Positions 1 to 7,439 of a stretch of DNA of 41,250 nucleotides are shown piece by piece. The stretch's first letter is position 1. The number at the start of each line of letters is the position of its first letter. Both the position numbers and the translations under genes were made by a program. The stretch covers positions 1-41,250 of the forward strand of contig JANXXJ010000313.1 of the NCBI GenBank assembly GCA_025350665.1, written 5' to 3'. A model generated the notes under the pieces. It searched no databases. It was not told the DNA's origin and saw only the letters and a program-made list of their open reading frames with translations. The DNA comes from Gemmatimonadota bacterium. Lineage in GTDB: Bacteria; Gemmatimonadota; Gemmatimonadetes; Gemmatimonadales; GWC2-71-9.

Positions 1-527
1 CGGACGGGTTGATCGCAGAGGCAGCTGGGGCGGGCGGGCACGCGGGCACCCTGTCCCCATTCGCGTTGATTCAGGAAATTCGTGCGTGGTGGTCGGGGCC
101 TCTCGCGTTGGCCGGGGCCATCGCCACCGGTTCTGCTATTCTCGCGGCCCGGGCAATGGGGGCCGACTTGGCATACATCGGATCGGCGTTCATCGCCACG
201 CAAGAGGCCAACGCGGTCGAGGCCTATAAACGGACCGTCGTCGACAGCGGCGCCGCGGACGTGATCTACACCAATCTGTTCACCGGTGTTCACGGCAACT
301 ACCTTCGTGCGTCGATCGAGCGGGCCGGTCTCGATCCCGATCACTTGCCCGCGAGCGACCCTTCCAAGATGAACTTCGGCAGCCATGCGGCCAAAGCCTG
401 GCGGGACATCTGGGGCGCGGGCCAGGGCATCGGTGCGATTCTGGATATTCCGTCCGCGGCCGGTTTGGTCGCGCGACTGCGGCAGGAATACGAGGACGCG
501 GTCAGCCGCTTGATTGGGATCTTGTGA
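1..527 (+). CDS. Nitronate monooxygenase (2-nitropropane dioxygenase family), 3' part
   Basis: The gene enters from the left edge; its reading frame begins at base 3 and only the C-terminal roughly 174 residues are present. The family is an FMN-dependent TIM barrel that oxidises alkyl nitronates, and many members are of unknown natural substrate. The sequence shows the AGGHAG segment that in this family lies near the flavin and catalytic His, then the glycine-rich barrel strand GAIATG and the phosphate-binding strand GADLAYIGSAFIATQEA, followed by the usual helical tail. A TTG at 9 could be mistaken for a start but lies in the middle of the conserved domain, so the gene is truncated by the window and not short. 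Its stop codon overlaps the GTG of the next gene (GTGA), so the two are probably co-translated. The family assignment is firm; the substrate is unknown. Confidence 0.85.
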   Translation, partial: DGLIAEAAGAGGHAGTLSPFALIQEIRAWWSGPLALAGAIATGSAILAARAMGADLAYIGSAFIATQEANAVEAYKRTVVDSGAADVIYTNLFTGVHGNYLRASIERAGLDPDHLPASDPSKMNFGSHAAKAWRDIWGAGQGIGAILDIPSAAGLVARLRQEYEDAVSRLIGIL

Positions 528-736
528 AGCCTGCCCTCCCCGTCGTGATCAAACCGCTCGGCCCAATCGTGATCGAAGGCCCGATCGACCTGCGCGACCA
601 TGAGGGGAACCCCATCTCCATCCCGCCCAACAAGTCGCCGGGCATCATAAAACTCTGCGGCTGTGGTCGCAGCCTGAAGAGACCGTTCTGTGATGGTACC
701 CACAAGCAGCCCATCCTGCCGCCTTCGGCCGACTAG
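524..736 (+). CDS. CDGSH-type iron-sulfur domain protein
   Basis: A 70-residue protein carrying one CDGSH motif, which binds a [2Fe-2S] cluster with three Cys and one His. The ligands are visible as C45, C47, C56 and H60 in CGCGRSLKRPFCDGTH. Single-motif bacterial CDGSH proteins are small redox or cluster-transfer proteins, mostly of unknown partner. The GTG start at 524 overlaps the stop of the nitronate monooxygenase gene by four bases, which argues that the pair is one operon and that the Fe-S protein may serve the same metabolic setting; that link is inference. It ends four bases before the convergent mnmE stop. No membrane anchor is visible, unlike mitochondrial mitoNEET. Confidence 0.88.
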   Translation: MKPALPVVIKPLGPIVIEGPIDLRDHEGNPISIPPNKSPGIIKLCGCGRSLKRPFCDGTHKQPILPPSAD

Positions 737-740
737 ACCA

Positions 741-2066
741 CTACTTTCCCACGCAGAATCGCTCGAAAATCCTTCCGAACACCTCTTCCACGTCAACGCG
801 GCCCAGTAGTTCGTCGAGCGCGGTGACCGCTCGGCGGACGTGGTGGGCTGCGAGTACCGCGTCACCGCCCTGCCCTGCTTCCGGCGCCGCATCACGAAGT
901 GCGGCAAGGGCCGCTGCAAGCCCTTGTTGGTGGCGCTCTCGTGTGAGGAGTGGAGTCGTGTCACCCAGCAACTCAACGTCACCGTACAGGCGGTCGACCA
1001 GCAGCCGCTTGAGGTCGCCAAGTCCGGCGCCCGTGAGGGCGGACACGCCCGGGGATGGCAAGGAACACAGGTCCACCTTGGTATTGACCCTCAGCGTATT
1101 CGACCGGGCAGCGAGAGACTGCTCCTCATCGGTCAGGTCGGCCCCGCCTTCAACGCACAGCAGTATGAGGTCAGCGGCGCCGAGGTATCGGCGGCTCACC
1201 TCGATTCCAAGGCGTTCGATTCGGTCTTCCGACGACCTGAGGCCGGCGGTGTCAGCCAGCCTCACGGCGTACCCATCCAGATCCAGGTCAGCCTCGATCG
1301 TGTCACGCGTCGTCCCCTCGATCTCGGTTACGAGGGCTCGTTCGATTCCCAGCAACGCGTTGAACAGCGACGACTTGCCAGCATTTGGCCTCCCGGCGAT
1401 CACCACCAGGGCCCCGCGCCTGACCCGTTCACCCAGGCTTGCCGTTTCCAGGAGTCCGTCGATCGCCGCGGTGGTCCGGCCGATTGCGGCTCCCAAAGCC
1501 GTGCGATCGACCGGTCCGTCGTCCTCTTCGGGGAAATCGATGTCGTAGGCAAGCAAAGCCAACAGATCGATCAGCGTCTCCCGCAGGTCGGCCAAGCGAC
1601 GCGACAGCCCGCCGTGCAGTTGACGGATCGCCGCGCGGCCCTGCGCTCGGGTTGTCGCGTCGACCAGATCCCCAATGGCCTCGGCCTGGATCAGATCGAT
1701 CTTGCCGTGCGTCACGGCGCGCCGGGTAAACTCACCCGGGAGAGCCGGACGGGCGCCCAGGGCCGTAAGCGCGGCGAGGAGCTGGCTTGACGTGAGTAGC
1801 CCGCCGTGGCAGGCGAACTCTACGAGATCCTCGCCAGTGTAGCTCGCGGGCGCCAGATAGAAGGTGACCAATCCCCGGTCAAACGGAGTGCCATCGGCTT
1901 CATGGAATACGGCCAAGTACGCCCGCCGCGGCTCCGGCTCCCGCTCCGGGATCCAATGGAGCACGCGCAGGGCGACGGAAACGGCCCCTCGACCCGAGAG
2001 CCGTACCAGCGCAACCGCCGCCCGACCGGACGGCGTCGCAGTGGCACAGATCAGGTCAGAGAGCAT
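741..2066 (-). CDS. mnmE: tRNA modification GTPase MnmE (TrmE)
   Basis: MnmE works with MnmG to add the carboxymethylaminomethyl group to U34 of certain tRNAs, using a folate-derived one-carbon unit and GTP-driven dimerisation. At 441 residues it is close to the usual 450. The N-terminal tetrahydrofolate-binding domain occupies about residues 1-120. The G domain sits in the helical domain, with G1 GRPNAGKSS at 225-233, G2 GTTRDT at 251-256, G3 DTAG at 272-275 and a G4-like TKVD. The protein ends FCVGK, the family's invariant C-terminal Cys-x-Gly-Lys. It is the last gene of the rpmH-rnpA-yidD-yidC-mnmE run, 42 bases after yidC; the jag/khpB gene that often lies between yidC and mnmE is missing. 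Its partner mnmG is at 38008, about 36 kb away. Confidence 0.97.
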   Translation of the reverse strand: MLSDLICATATPSGRAAVALVRLSGRGAVSVALRVLHWIPEREPEPRRAYLAVFHEADGTPFDRGLVTFYLAPASYTGEDLVEFACHGGLLTSSQLLAALTALGARPALPGEFTRRAVTHGKIDLIQAEAIGDLVDATTRAQGRAAIRQLHGGLSRRLADLRETLIDLLALLAYDIDFPEEDDGPVDRTALGAAIGRTTAAIDGLLETASLGERVRRGALVVIAGRPNAGKSSLFNALLGIERALVTEIEGTTRDTIEADLDLDGYAVRLADTAGLRSSEDRIERLGIEVSRRYLGAADLILLCVEGGADLTDEEQSLAARSNTLRVNTKVDLCSLPSPGVSALTGAGLGDLKRLLVDRLYGDVELLGDTTPLLTRERHQQGLAAALAALRDAAPEAGQGGDAVLAAHHVRRAVTALDELLGRVDVEEVFGRIFERFCVGK

Positions 2067-2108
2067 GTCGCGTCGGCACCTCCGACAACACCCGTTAGGG
2101 GACTCTGA

Positions 2109-3797
2109 CTATCGCTTGGGATTTCGCAACGGCGCGGGCGGCGGCGTGGCCGAGGCGGCTCGCCGCATCCGCTCCTTGGCCACAAGCCACTGCTGGGGAA
2201 TGCTGGCCAGATTCTGCACGGCATAGTACAGGTTCAGGCCGGAGGCAAACCGGAGGAAGAGCACCAACATCATGATCGGCATAAAGTAGAGCATCATCTT
2301 GGTCTGCGGATTGGGTGGCAGGCCAAGCTGGCCGATCTTCGTCACGCCGAACATCGAGACGGCCATCAAGACCGGAATGATGTACAGCGGATCGGGGCGG
2401 GAGAGGTCCGGAATCCAGAGGAAAGCCTGTCCCCGGAGCTCGATCGAGTTCTGAAAGACGAAGAACAGGGCGATCAGAATGGGCCATGGCAACAAGACGG
2501 GCCAGCAACCGCTGAAGGGGTTGACGCTGTTTTCCTTGTAGACCTTGAACATCTCCTGCTGGAGACGTTGCGGATCCTTCTGATGGCGGTCCTGGATGTC
2601 TTTGAGCACAGGCTGAATCGCCTGCATCGCCATGCTCGCTCTCATCGCCTTCTGATTCAACGGCCAGAGAACGAGTCGAATCAAGACCCCAAAAACGACG
2701 AGACCGAGACCGTAGGCGAGTCCGACCTTCTCATGGAGCCAGACCAAAAGCCAGCGGGCGCCTACGGCCACCGGCCGGATCACCGGTCGGAGCCAGGCCC
2801 AGCCGTAGGGGTTGTTGTCGTCGAATTCGTGCCCGATCGCCCGAAGTCTGGGGTACTCCATCGGGCCGACATACAGTCCGAAGTCGAACCCGCCGTCGGA
2901 ACCAACGGTCAGGCTGGTCCAGACGTCGGCTGTCTCGGGGGTCCGGTGCACCCGATCGGTGGCCATGGCCTGCACGCCGCCAAACCGGCCAAGCCCAACC
3001 CCACCGGTGTCTGGGGAGATCACGGCCGCCACGAAGTACTTGGCTTTTACCGCAACCCACTGGAACGGGCCGCTGAGTGATTTCAGCTCGCCAGGCTTCA
3101 TCCGACTGAAGTTCACTAGCTGAGACCTGGTGTCACGGGTTACGACTCCAAGCTCCCGGGCGAACTCGGTACTGTCGGCTTCGGTGTTCCGAAGGCCCGG
3201 TCCCATCCCAATCAGCAGCGTGGCCCCCGCCGGCCCTACGCCCGTCAACCGACCGCTGACAGCGATGCGGTAGTTGTCGGGCACAAAGCGGTAGGTCAGG
3301 CTGATGCCACTGAGCGAATCGAGCGGAGCCTGCCACGACAGCTGAGCACCGTCCTTGCCAACCTGAAGATCCTTCGTCGACGGATGAAAAACGAGATTCT
3401 TGAGAGGCAGAGTGTCCCGGCCAATCAAGAGCGCCAACGCCATGAAATCACTGTTGGGGTCCAAGATCTGAGCCGATTGACCGGGTTCGTCCTTCCGCAT
3501 CGAGCGATACGTGGTCATCTCGGCCCCAACCATGCGGCCACCGCGAGTCGAGAAGGCGTACCGGTAGAGGCTAGAAACCACCTGGACGGTGTCATCGGCA
3601 ACGCCATCGGTCGATTCGGCAGTCAACCGAGTCGGTCGGGTGCCCGCGGGCGCATCGAGCGTCGGCGGAGCCGCCGGCGGCGACACGGCCGTCACTGTCG
3701 GGCGTGCGGGTGCCCTTGGGGGCCGTTTGAGGACCAGGGACGGAACCACCAACACGACCATCATCAACACGATGGCCAGGATAAATCGACGATCCAT
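2109..3797 (-). CDS. yidC: Membrane protein insertase YidC
   Basis: YidC inserts and folds inner-membrane proteins alone or with SecYEG. The 562-residue length and architecture are those of the diderm type: an N-terminal signal-anchor helix at about residues 5-24, a large periplasmic beta-sandwich domain to about residue 330, then the conserved five-helix insertase core. The core begins near GLAYGLGLVVFGVLIRL, continues through the cytoplasmic hairpin with MQAIQPVLKDIQDRHQKDP, and ends in helices around MMLYFMPIMMLVLFLRF. The C-terminus is basic, consistent with ribosome contact. It follows yidD by 26 bases and precedes mnmE by 42 bases on the - strand, matching the common oriC-proximal gene order. 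The long periplasmic domain is direct evidence for a two-membrane envelope. Confidence 0.97.
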   Translation of the reverse strand: MDRRFILAIVLMMVVLVVPSLVLKRPPRAPARPTVTAVSPPAAPPTLDAPAGTRPTRLTAESTDGVADDTVQVVSSLYRYAFSTRGGRMVGAEMTTYRSMRKDEPGQSAQILDPNSDFMALALLIGRDTLPLKNLVFHPSTKDLQVGKDGAQLSWQAPLDSLSGISLTYRFVPDNYRIAVSGRLTGVGPAGATLLIGMGPGLRNTEADSTEFARELGVVTRDTRSQLVNFSRMKPGELKSLSGPFQWVAVKAKYFVAAVISPDTGGVGLGRFGGVQAMATDRVHRTPETADVWTSLTVGSDGGFDFGLYVGPMEYPRLRAIGHEFDDNNPYGWAWLRPVIRPVAVGARWLLVWLHEKVGLAYGLGLVVFGVLIRLVLWPLNQKAMRASMAMQAIQPVLKDIQDRHQKDPQRLQQEMFKVYKENSVNPFSGCWPVLLPWPILIALFFVFQNSIELRGQAFLWIPDLSRPDPLYIIPVLMAVSMFGVTKIGQLGLPPNPQTKMMLYFMPIMMLVLFLRFASGLNLYYAVQNLASIPQQWLVAKERMRRAASATPPPAPLRNPKR

Positions 3798-3823
3798 GGG
3801 GGCGCCGAGGAGGAGTCTAGGAG

Positions 3824-4087
3824 TTAGGGAACCGGGTCATAACCGCCCGGGTGAAACGGGTGACACTTCGCCAGGCGCTTGAAGCCCAACCAGCTACCAC
3901 GAACGAGGCCATACCGTTCCACTGCTTCGAGGGTGTACTGCGAACAACTGGGGCTGAACCGACACCGTGGGGGGAAGGCCGGCGACAGGTACCGCTGGTA
4001 ACCGCGAATCAAGCCGACTCCCAAGCGGCGGGGAAGACCAATCAGGTGTGGTCGGAACCCTTGATCGGTGCCTTGGCCTTCAGCCAC
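3824..4087 (-). CDS. yidD: Membrane protein insertion efficiency factor YidD
   Basis: YidD is a small membrane-associated protein thought to help YidC-dependent insertion. The conserved core is clear: [11 protein letters not shown], then [19 protein letters not shown] with its cysteines, and [13 protein letters not shown] at the C-terminus. The open frame reaches up to 4117 inside rnpA. I chose the GTG at 4087 because a GGAGG sits seven bases upstream and the resulting 87 residues match the usual length. A TTG at 4024 would give a 66-residue protein with almost nothing before the core. With either choice the gene overlaps or nearly touches the end of rnpA (stop at 4042), so translation is likely coupled. 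The function is certain at family level; the start is not. Confidence 0.9.
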   Translation of the reverse strand: MAEGQGTDQGFRPHLIGLPRRLGVGLIRGYQRYLSPAFPPRCRFSPSCSQYTLEAVERYGLVRGSWLGFKRLAKCHPFHPGGYDPVP

Positions 4088-4491
4088 CCCAGCACCTCCG
4101 CCTCGAGACCACCCCAACTGGCCTCATAACTCTCACGTCGCGTTCGGACCAGCACATCTACTGCCGTCAACCGTGGTAGTACCGAACGGCGACAAATTTC
4201 TTTCAACCTTCGCCTTAAACGGTTGCGGGCCACCGCGTTGGACTGGTACTTCGGAACGATGAGTCCCAGTCTCGGATGGCCCGCTTGGTTTGCGTCCCAC
4301 AAAATTTCAAGGTACACCGCACGGTGCCGACGGCCCCGGGCAAGTACGCGCCGAATATCCTCGGACCCCGCCAGTCGTTGCCGACGCGCGAAGTCTTCGG
4401 ACGTCAGCGACCCCCGTGCTTCGACGGGATCCGAATCGTCAGCAGTTTGCGCCCCTTCTTTCGACGGCGCGCCAGCGTCGCCCGACCCCAC
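4042..4491 (-). CDS. rnpA: Ribonuclease P protein component RnpA
   Basis: This is the protein subunit of RNase P, which with the rnpB RNA (found at 9291-9676 in this window) cleaves 5' leaders from tRNA precursors. The family signature is [10 protein letters not shown] in the basic helix, after the hydrophobic strand RLGLIVPK. The core starts at about residue 33 ([17 protein letters not shown]). The only ATG/GTG/TTG that includes the whole core is the GTG at 4491, which lies inside rpmH and creates an 88-base overlap plus an acidic 28-residue extension. The alternative is a CTG at 4407 whose last two bases are the first two of the rpmH stop TGA. The upstream stop in this frame is well inside rpmH. 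The family call is solid; the start is open (see findings). Confidence 0.92.
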   Translation of the reverse strand: MGSGDAGAPSKEGAQTADDSDPVEARGSLTSEDFARRQRLAGSEDIRRVLARGRRHRAVYLEILWDANQAGHPRLGLIVPKYQSNAVARNRLRRRLKEICRRSVLPRLTAVDVLVRTRRESYEASWGGLEAEVLGWLKAKAPIKGSDHT

Positions 4492-4565
4492 CGGGTCTCC
4501 ATCCGGGCTCGAAACCCATGCCGATTGACCCGCTTGCGGTTACGCGGGCGATATGTCGGCTGCAT
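4404..4565 (-). CDS. rpmH: Ribosomal protein bL34
   Basis: A 53-codon gene encoding the large-subunit protein bL34. It opens [18 protein letters not shown] and continues with the diagnostic [24 protein letters not shown], then a short tail [10 protein letters not shown] that extends past the usual 44-47 residues. bL34 is normally the first gene of the oriC-proximal cluster, as here, and it diverges from dnaA across 134 bases. Its 3' half is shared with the open frame of rnpA. The longer C-terminal tail is encoded exactly in the stretch where the two frames overlap, so the tail may be a by-product of the overlap; that is inference. Confidence 0.96.
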   Translation of the reverse strand: MQPTYRPRNRKRVNRHGFRARMETRWGRATLARRRKKGRKLLTIRIPSKHGGR

Positions 4566-4596
4566 GACAACCACCTAGTACTTGAGTGAGCCAAGC

Positions 4597-4626
4597 AAGA
4601 TAGCTTGGGGGCGCCGTTGGGGTCAA
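4597..4626 (-). promoter_or_regulatory. Candidate rpmH promoter with palindrome over the -10
   Basis: Read on the - strand, TTGACC (4626-4621) and TATCTT (4602-4597) are separated by 18 bases, and the expected start of transcription is about 25 bases upstream of the rpmH ATG at 4565. The -10 lies in the loop of a perfect inverted repeat, CCAAGC (4591-4596) and GCTTGG (4603-4608). The promoter is placed back-to-back with the dnaA promoter at 4629-4657. Assignment is by consensus match only. Confidence 0.55.
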
Positions 4627-4628
4627 GG

Positions 4629-4657
4629 TTGACTTTTCCACATGCTAGCCGTAAGAT
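4629..4657 (+). promoter_or_regulatory. Candidate dnaA promoter overlapped by a DnaA box
   Basis: TTGACT (4629-4634) and TAAGAT (4652-4657) are separated by 17 bases and lie 43 bases before the dnaA ATG. The nonamer TTTTCCACA at 4634-4642 fits the DnaA-box consensus TTWTNCACA exactly and begins in the last base of the -35. Bound DnaA would cover the promoter, so autorepression of dnaA, known in several bacteria, is the natural reading. The distance to the rpmH promoter is only two bases, so DnaA could affect both directions. Confidence 0.65.
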
Positions 4658-4699
4658 CGTCGCCCCTTCACCAGTACCCCCGGTTTTCCCTGAGGCGAA

Positions 4700-6088
4700 A
4701 TGCAGGTGTCTGCCAAAGACGCGTGGAAGCGAATACTCGACGAGGCCCGCCGGGAGCTGCCAGAACAGGCAGTCATCACCTGGTTGGCTCCGGCCGAGCC
4801 GCTTAGTCTGGCGGACGGCTGCCTGGCTCTAGGGGTACCCGATGAGTTCGCGGTCAAGTGGAATGAAGCCAAGCACGGCTTGATTCTGTCGCGCATTGCG
4901 GGCCAGGTCCTGGGCCAGAAGACCGAAGTGGCCTTTCGCGTGCCCGAGGATCGCCGCCAGCGGCCTCAGATTGATTTCTTCGTCGCCCCGCCGCCTGAAG
5001 CGCAAACGACCCCCCTGCGGGTCGCCCAGTCGTCCCTGCCGCTGAACGAACGTTACACCTTCGACTCGTTCGTTATCGGGAAATCGAACGAACTCGGGGC
5101 CGCGGCGGCCTACGCCGTCGCCGAGGCCCCGGGCAAGACCTACAACCCGTTGTTCATCTACGGTGGCACCGGTCTTGGCAAGACACACTTGATGCAGGCG
5201 ATCGCCCACGCCGTGATCCGAAGAAATCCCGGCACCAGAGTGCTGTATGTCGGCGCCGAGCATTTCATCAACGAAGTCATCGAGGGCATTCACAATCGGA
5301 CGATGCCCGACCTGCGGCGCCGATATCGAACCGATGTCGACCTGTTCCTGGTCGACGACGTGCACTTCCTGGAAGGGAAAGAGGCGACCCAGGAAGAGTT
5401 CTTTCACACATTCAACGCGCTCTACGAGTCCCAGAAGCAGATCGTACTGACGTCGGACCGCCCACCCAAGGAAATGCCGGGGCTGGAAGACCGGTTGGTG
5501 AGCCGGTTCGGATGGGGCATGGTGGCCGATGTCGGGCTCCCTGACTTGGAACACCGGATCGCCATCCTCCGCAAGAAGCAGGAGCAGGACCACCTCGAGA
5601 CCACAATTCCAGACGAGGTCTTGACCTTCATCGCCGAACACGTCTATTCGAACGTGCGGGAGTTGGAAGGCTCGATTATCAAGCTCTTGCTCTACGCCTC
5701 CCTTCGACACCGGGAGATCACCGTCGAGCTCGCGCGCGAGGCGCTCGCGGATCGGATTCGGCCCAGTCAGAGTGGGGCCGAGGAAAGGCCGAAAGCCCTT
5801 CCGTCGATCGACAAGGTGCAGGACGTGGTCGCCCGCCGATGGGGCGTGACCCCCGAAGGACTCCGATCGAAGGCTCGGATCAAGAGCCTCACCGTTCCGC
5901 GTCAGATCGCGATGTACTTGGCTCGGGAGGTCCTCAACATGCAGCTCGTTGAAATCGGACAAGCCTTCGGCGGCCGAGATCATTCGACGGTAATTCACAG
6001 CGTGGACAAGGTGCAGCGCCAATTGGCGAAGGACCGTGGCTTCAGGGAACGGGTCGATTCGGCAAAGACGGAATTGACGACATCGTAG
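4700..6088 (+). CDS. dnaA: Chromosomal replication initiator DnaA
   Basis: DnaA is the AAA+ ATPase that binds DnaA boxes and opens oriC. At 462 residues it has the full four-domain plan: domain I at about 1-82, a short linker, the AAA+ core with Walker A GGTGLGKTH (155-163) and Walker B DLFLVDDVH (214-222), and the C-terminal DNA-binding domain with the signature GRDHSTVIHSVDKV. The family recognises DnaA boxes through this last helix-turn-helix, and Thr-to-Ser (DHSTV for the usual DHTTV) is a mild substitution. The ATG at 4700 follows TGAGGCGAA. The gene runs away from rpmH and is separated from dnaN by 241 bases that hold the origin. Confidence 0.99.
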   Translation: MQVSAKDAWKRILDEARRELPEQAVITWLAPAEPLSLADGCLALGVPDEFAVKWNEAKHGLILSRIAGQVLGQKTEVAFRVPEDRRQRPQIDFFVAPPPEAQTTPLRVAQSSLPLNERYTFDSFVIGKSNELGAAAAYAVAEAPGKTYNPLFIYGGTGLGKTHLMQAIAHAVIRRNPGTRVLYVGAEHFINEVIEGIHNRTMPDLRRRYRTDVDLFLVDDVHFLEGKEATQEEFFHTFNALYESQKQIVLTSDRPPKEMPGLEDRLVSRFGWGMVADVGLPDLEHRIAILRKKQEQDHLETTIPDEVLTFIAEHVYSNVRELEGSIIKLLLYASLRHREITVELAREALADRIRPSQSGAEERPKALPSIDKVQDVVARRWGVTPEGLRSKARIKSLTVPRQIAMYLAREVLNMQLVEIGQAFGGRDHSTVIHSVDKVQRQLAKDRGFRERVDSAKTELTTS

Positions 6089-6329
6089 ATGTGGGTTGTG
6101 TGTGGGCGGCGTGGATGACAGGGGAGAATCGGGAAATTCAAGGCCGATATCCCCGCCCTCAACACGCCGCGGCAGTGGGATGGGGACGGCAACTCGATGC
6201 CTTGATGGCGTTTCCCGGACCGTTCCACAGAATCACGCCTCTACTACTCCTACTATGTTTATTATATAGGGTTCTTTTTAGTAGTTATCCCGTGGTGAAA
6301 ACTCGAAAGATGTTGGGGAGCGAGCCGGA
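6089..6329 (+). other. oriC: Candidate oriC: dnaA-dnaN intergenic region
   Basis: This 241-base gap contains no credible gene. In order it holds: a DnaA-box-like CGTGGATGA (6110-6118, reverse orientation, 7 of 9 to TGTGGATAA); a weaker CGTTCCACA (6221-6229), matching only the last six bases of TTATCCACA; a GC-rich spacer; CTACTACTCCTACTA (6241-6255); then the only long AT-rich stretch of the region (6256-6289). The order box, GC spacer, trinucleotide run, AT-rich DNA is that described for the bacterial basal unwinding system next to dnaN in Bacillus subtilis. A perfect DnaA box is missing here; the nearest perfect one is at 4634, in front of dnaA, which allows a bipartite origin spanning dnaA. 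Position between dnaA and dnaN makes this the best origin candidate in the window. Confidence 0.72.
6241..6255 (-). promoter_or_regulatory. DnaA-trio element
   Basis: The + strand reads CTA CTA CTC CTA CTA, so the other strand reads TAG TAG GAG TAG TAG. DnaA-trios are repeats of this trinucleotide type on which DnaA filaments assemble on single-stranded DNA during unwinding. Five consecutive trios follow a DnaA-box-like site after an 11-base spacer and lead into AT-rich DNA. The identification rests on pattern and position. Confidence 0.68.
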
Positions 6330-7439
6330 ATGAAGTTCACCATCACTCGTGAAAAACTGCATGAGGGGCTTGGAGCGGTCGCCGCAAGTATTCCGTCCAA
6401 GACGACCCTCCCGGTGCTTTCCAACATCCTCGTGGAGGCAACGAAAGACGGGCTGCGACTGTCGGGAACCGATCTCGATATCGCCGTCAGCACGATCATC
6501 CCGGCCCAGGTCGACCAGGAGGGTGCTACGACCCTGCCAGCTCGGAAACTGTCCGAAATCGTTCGGGAGTTGCCCAGCGCGGCTATCCGGGTCACCGGCT
6601 CCGGCGAACAACGAGTCCAGATTGAATGCGGCCGCTCGAAGTTCAAGCTTCTTGGCTTGTCCCGGGACGAATTCCCGGCATTTCCGGCGGTCAAGTTTGA
6701 TGGTGCGTGGCGAGTCCAGGCCAAAGAGCTTCAGAAATTGATTGCCCATGTGGCATTCGCGGCCAGCACGGAGGAGAGTCGGCCAATCCTGAACGGTGTG
6801 CTATGGGAATTGCGGCCGGACCGGATGCGCATGGTGGCAACCAACGGGCACCGCTTGGCCCGGATGGACGTGCCGGTAAAGGGAACGGGCGGCCAGGCCG
6901 ACCTGATCGTTCCGCCGAAGGCCCTGGAGCAGATTCGGAAACTGTTTGGGCCCGATGAAGAAATCGAGATTGCCCGGAGTGACAATCACTTGGGGTTTCG
7001 ATCCGCCGGCACTCAGATTTTTACCCGTCTCATCGAGGGGCCCTACCCGAATTGCGATCAGGTCATTCCCCGGGAGAATGACAAGATCATGACGACCGAT
7101 AAAGCGGCGTTCACGGCCGCTCTCCGTCGCATGAGTATCGTCGCGAGTGATCAGACCCACCGGATTCGCTTGGCCTTTGCCAACGGCGCCTGCAAGCTGT
7201 CCGTGACGACGCCGGATCTTGGTGAGGCCCAAGAGGAGATGACGGTCGCGTACGAAGGGGACCCTCTGGAGATCGGCTTCAACGCGGCATATTTGATCGA
7301 GATCTTGAAGTACGCCCCGACCGATGAGGTCCGGATGAGCTTCAAAGGTCCCGAGCGGGCTATGACCTGCGAACCCGTGGGTTGGGATGATCCGGCGAGC
7401 TATCTGACCTTGGTGATGCCTCTGCGGCTGTTGGATTAG
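6330..7439 (+). CDS. dnaN: DNA polymerase III subunit beta (sliding clamp)
   Basis: The clamp encircles DNA as a head-to-tail dimer and tethers the replicative polymerase. The 369-residue length and three-fold repeated fold match the family. The N-terminus MKFTITREKLHEGLGAVAASIPSKTTLPVLSNILVEA and the segment FAASTEESRPILNGVLWEL are diagnostic, and the C-terminus ends in VMPLRL, the conserved strand near the peptide-binding pocket. The ATG follows GGGGAGCGAGCCGGA, a fair ribosome-binding site. It lies directly downstream of the origin and converges on mtgA with stop codons interlocked in TTAG (7436-7439). No recF or gyrB follows, unlike the common order dnaA-dnaN-recF-gyrB. Confidence 0.98.
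   Translation: MKFTITREKLHEGLGAVAASIPSKTTLPVLSNILVEATKDGLRLSGTDLDIAVSTIIPAQVDQEGATTLPARKLSEIVRELPSAAIRVTGSGEQRVQIECGRSKFKLLGLSRDEFPAFPAVKFDGAWRVQAKELQKLIAHVAFAASTEESRPILNGVLWELRPDRMRMVATNGHRLARMDVPVKGTGGQADLIVPPKALEQIRKLFGPDEEIEIARSDNHLGFRSAGTQIFTRLIEGPYPNCDQVIPRENDKIMTTDKAAFTAALRRMSIVASDQTHRIRLAFANGACKLSVTTPDLGEAQEEMTVAYEGDPLEIGFNAAYLIEILKYAPTDEVRMSFKGPERAMTCEPVGWDDPASYLTLVMPLRLLD

Noticed and set aside
840-1790. 316-codon + strand frame over mnmE
   Set aside because: Antisense shadow of mnmE, without motifs.
4829-6022. 397-codon open frame on the - strand across dnaA
   Set aside because: It lies antisense to an unmistakable dnaA; its translation has no domain character and no ribosome-binding site. 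It is a by-product of high GC content.
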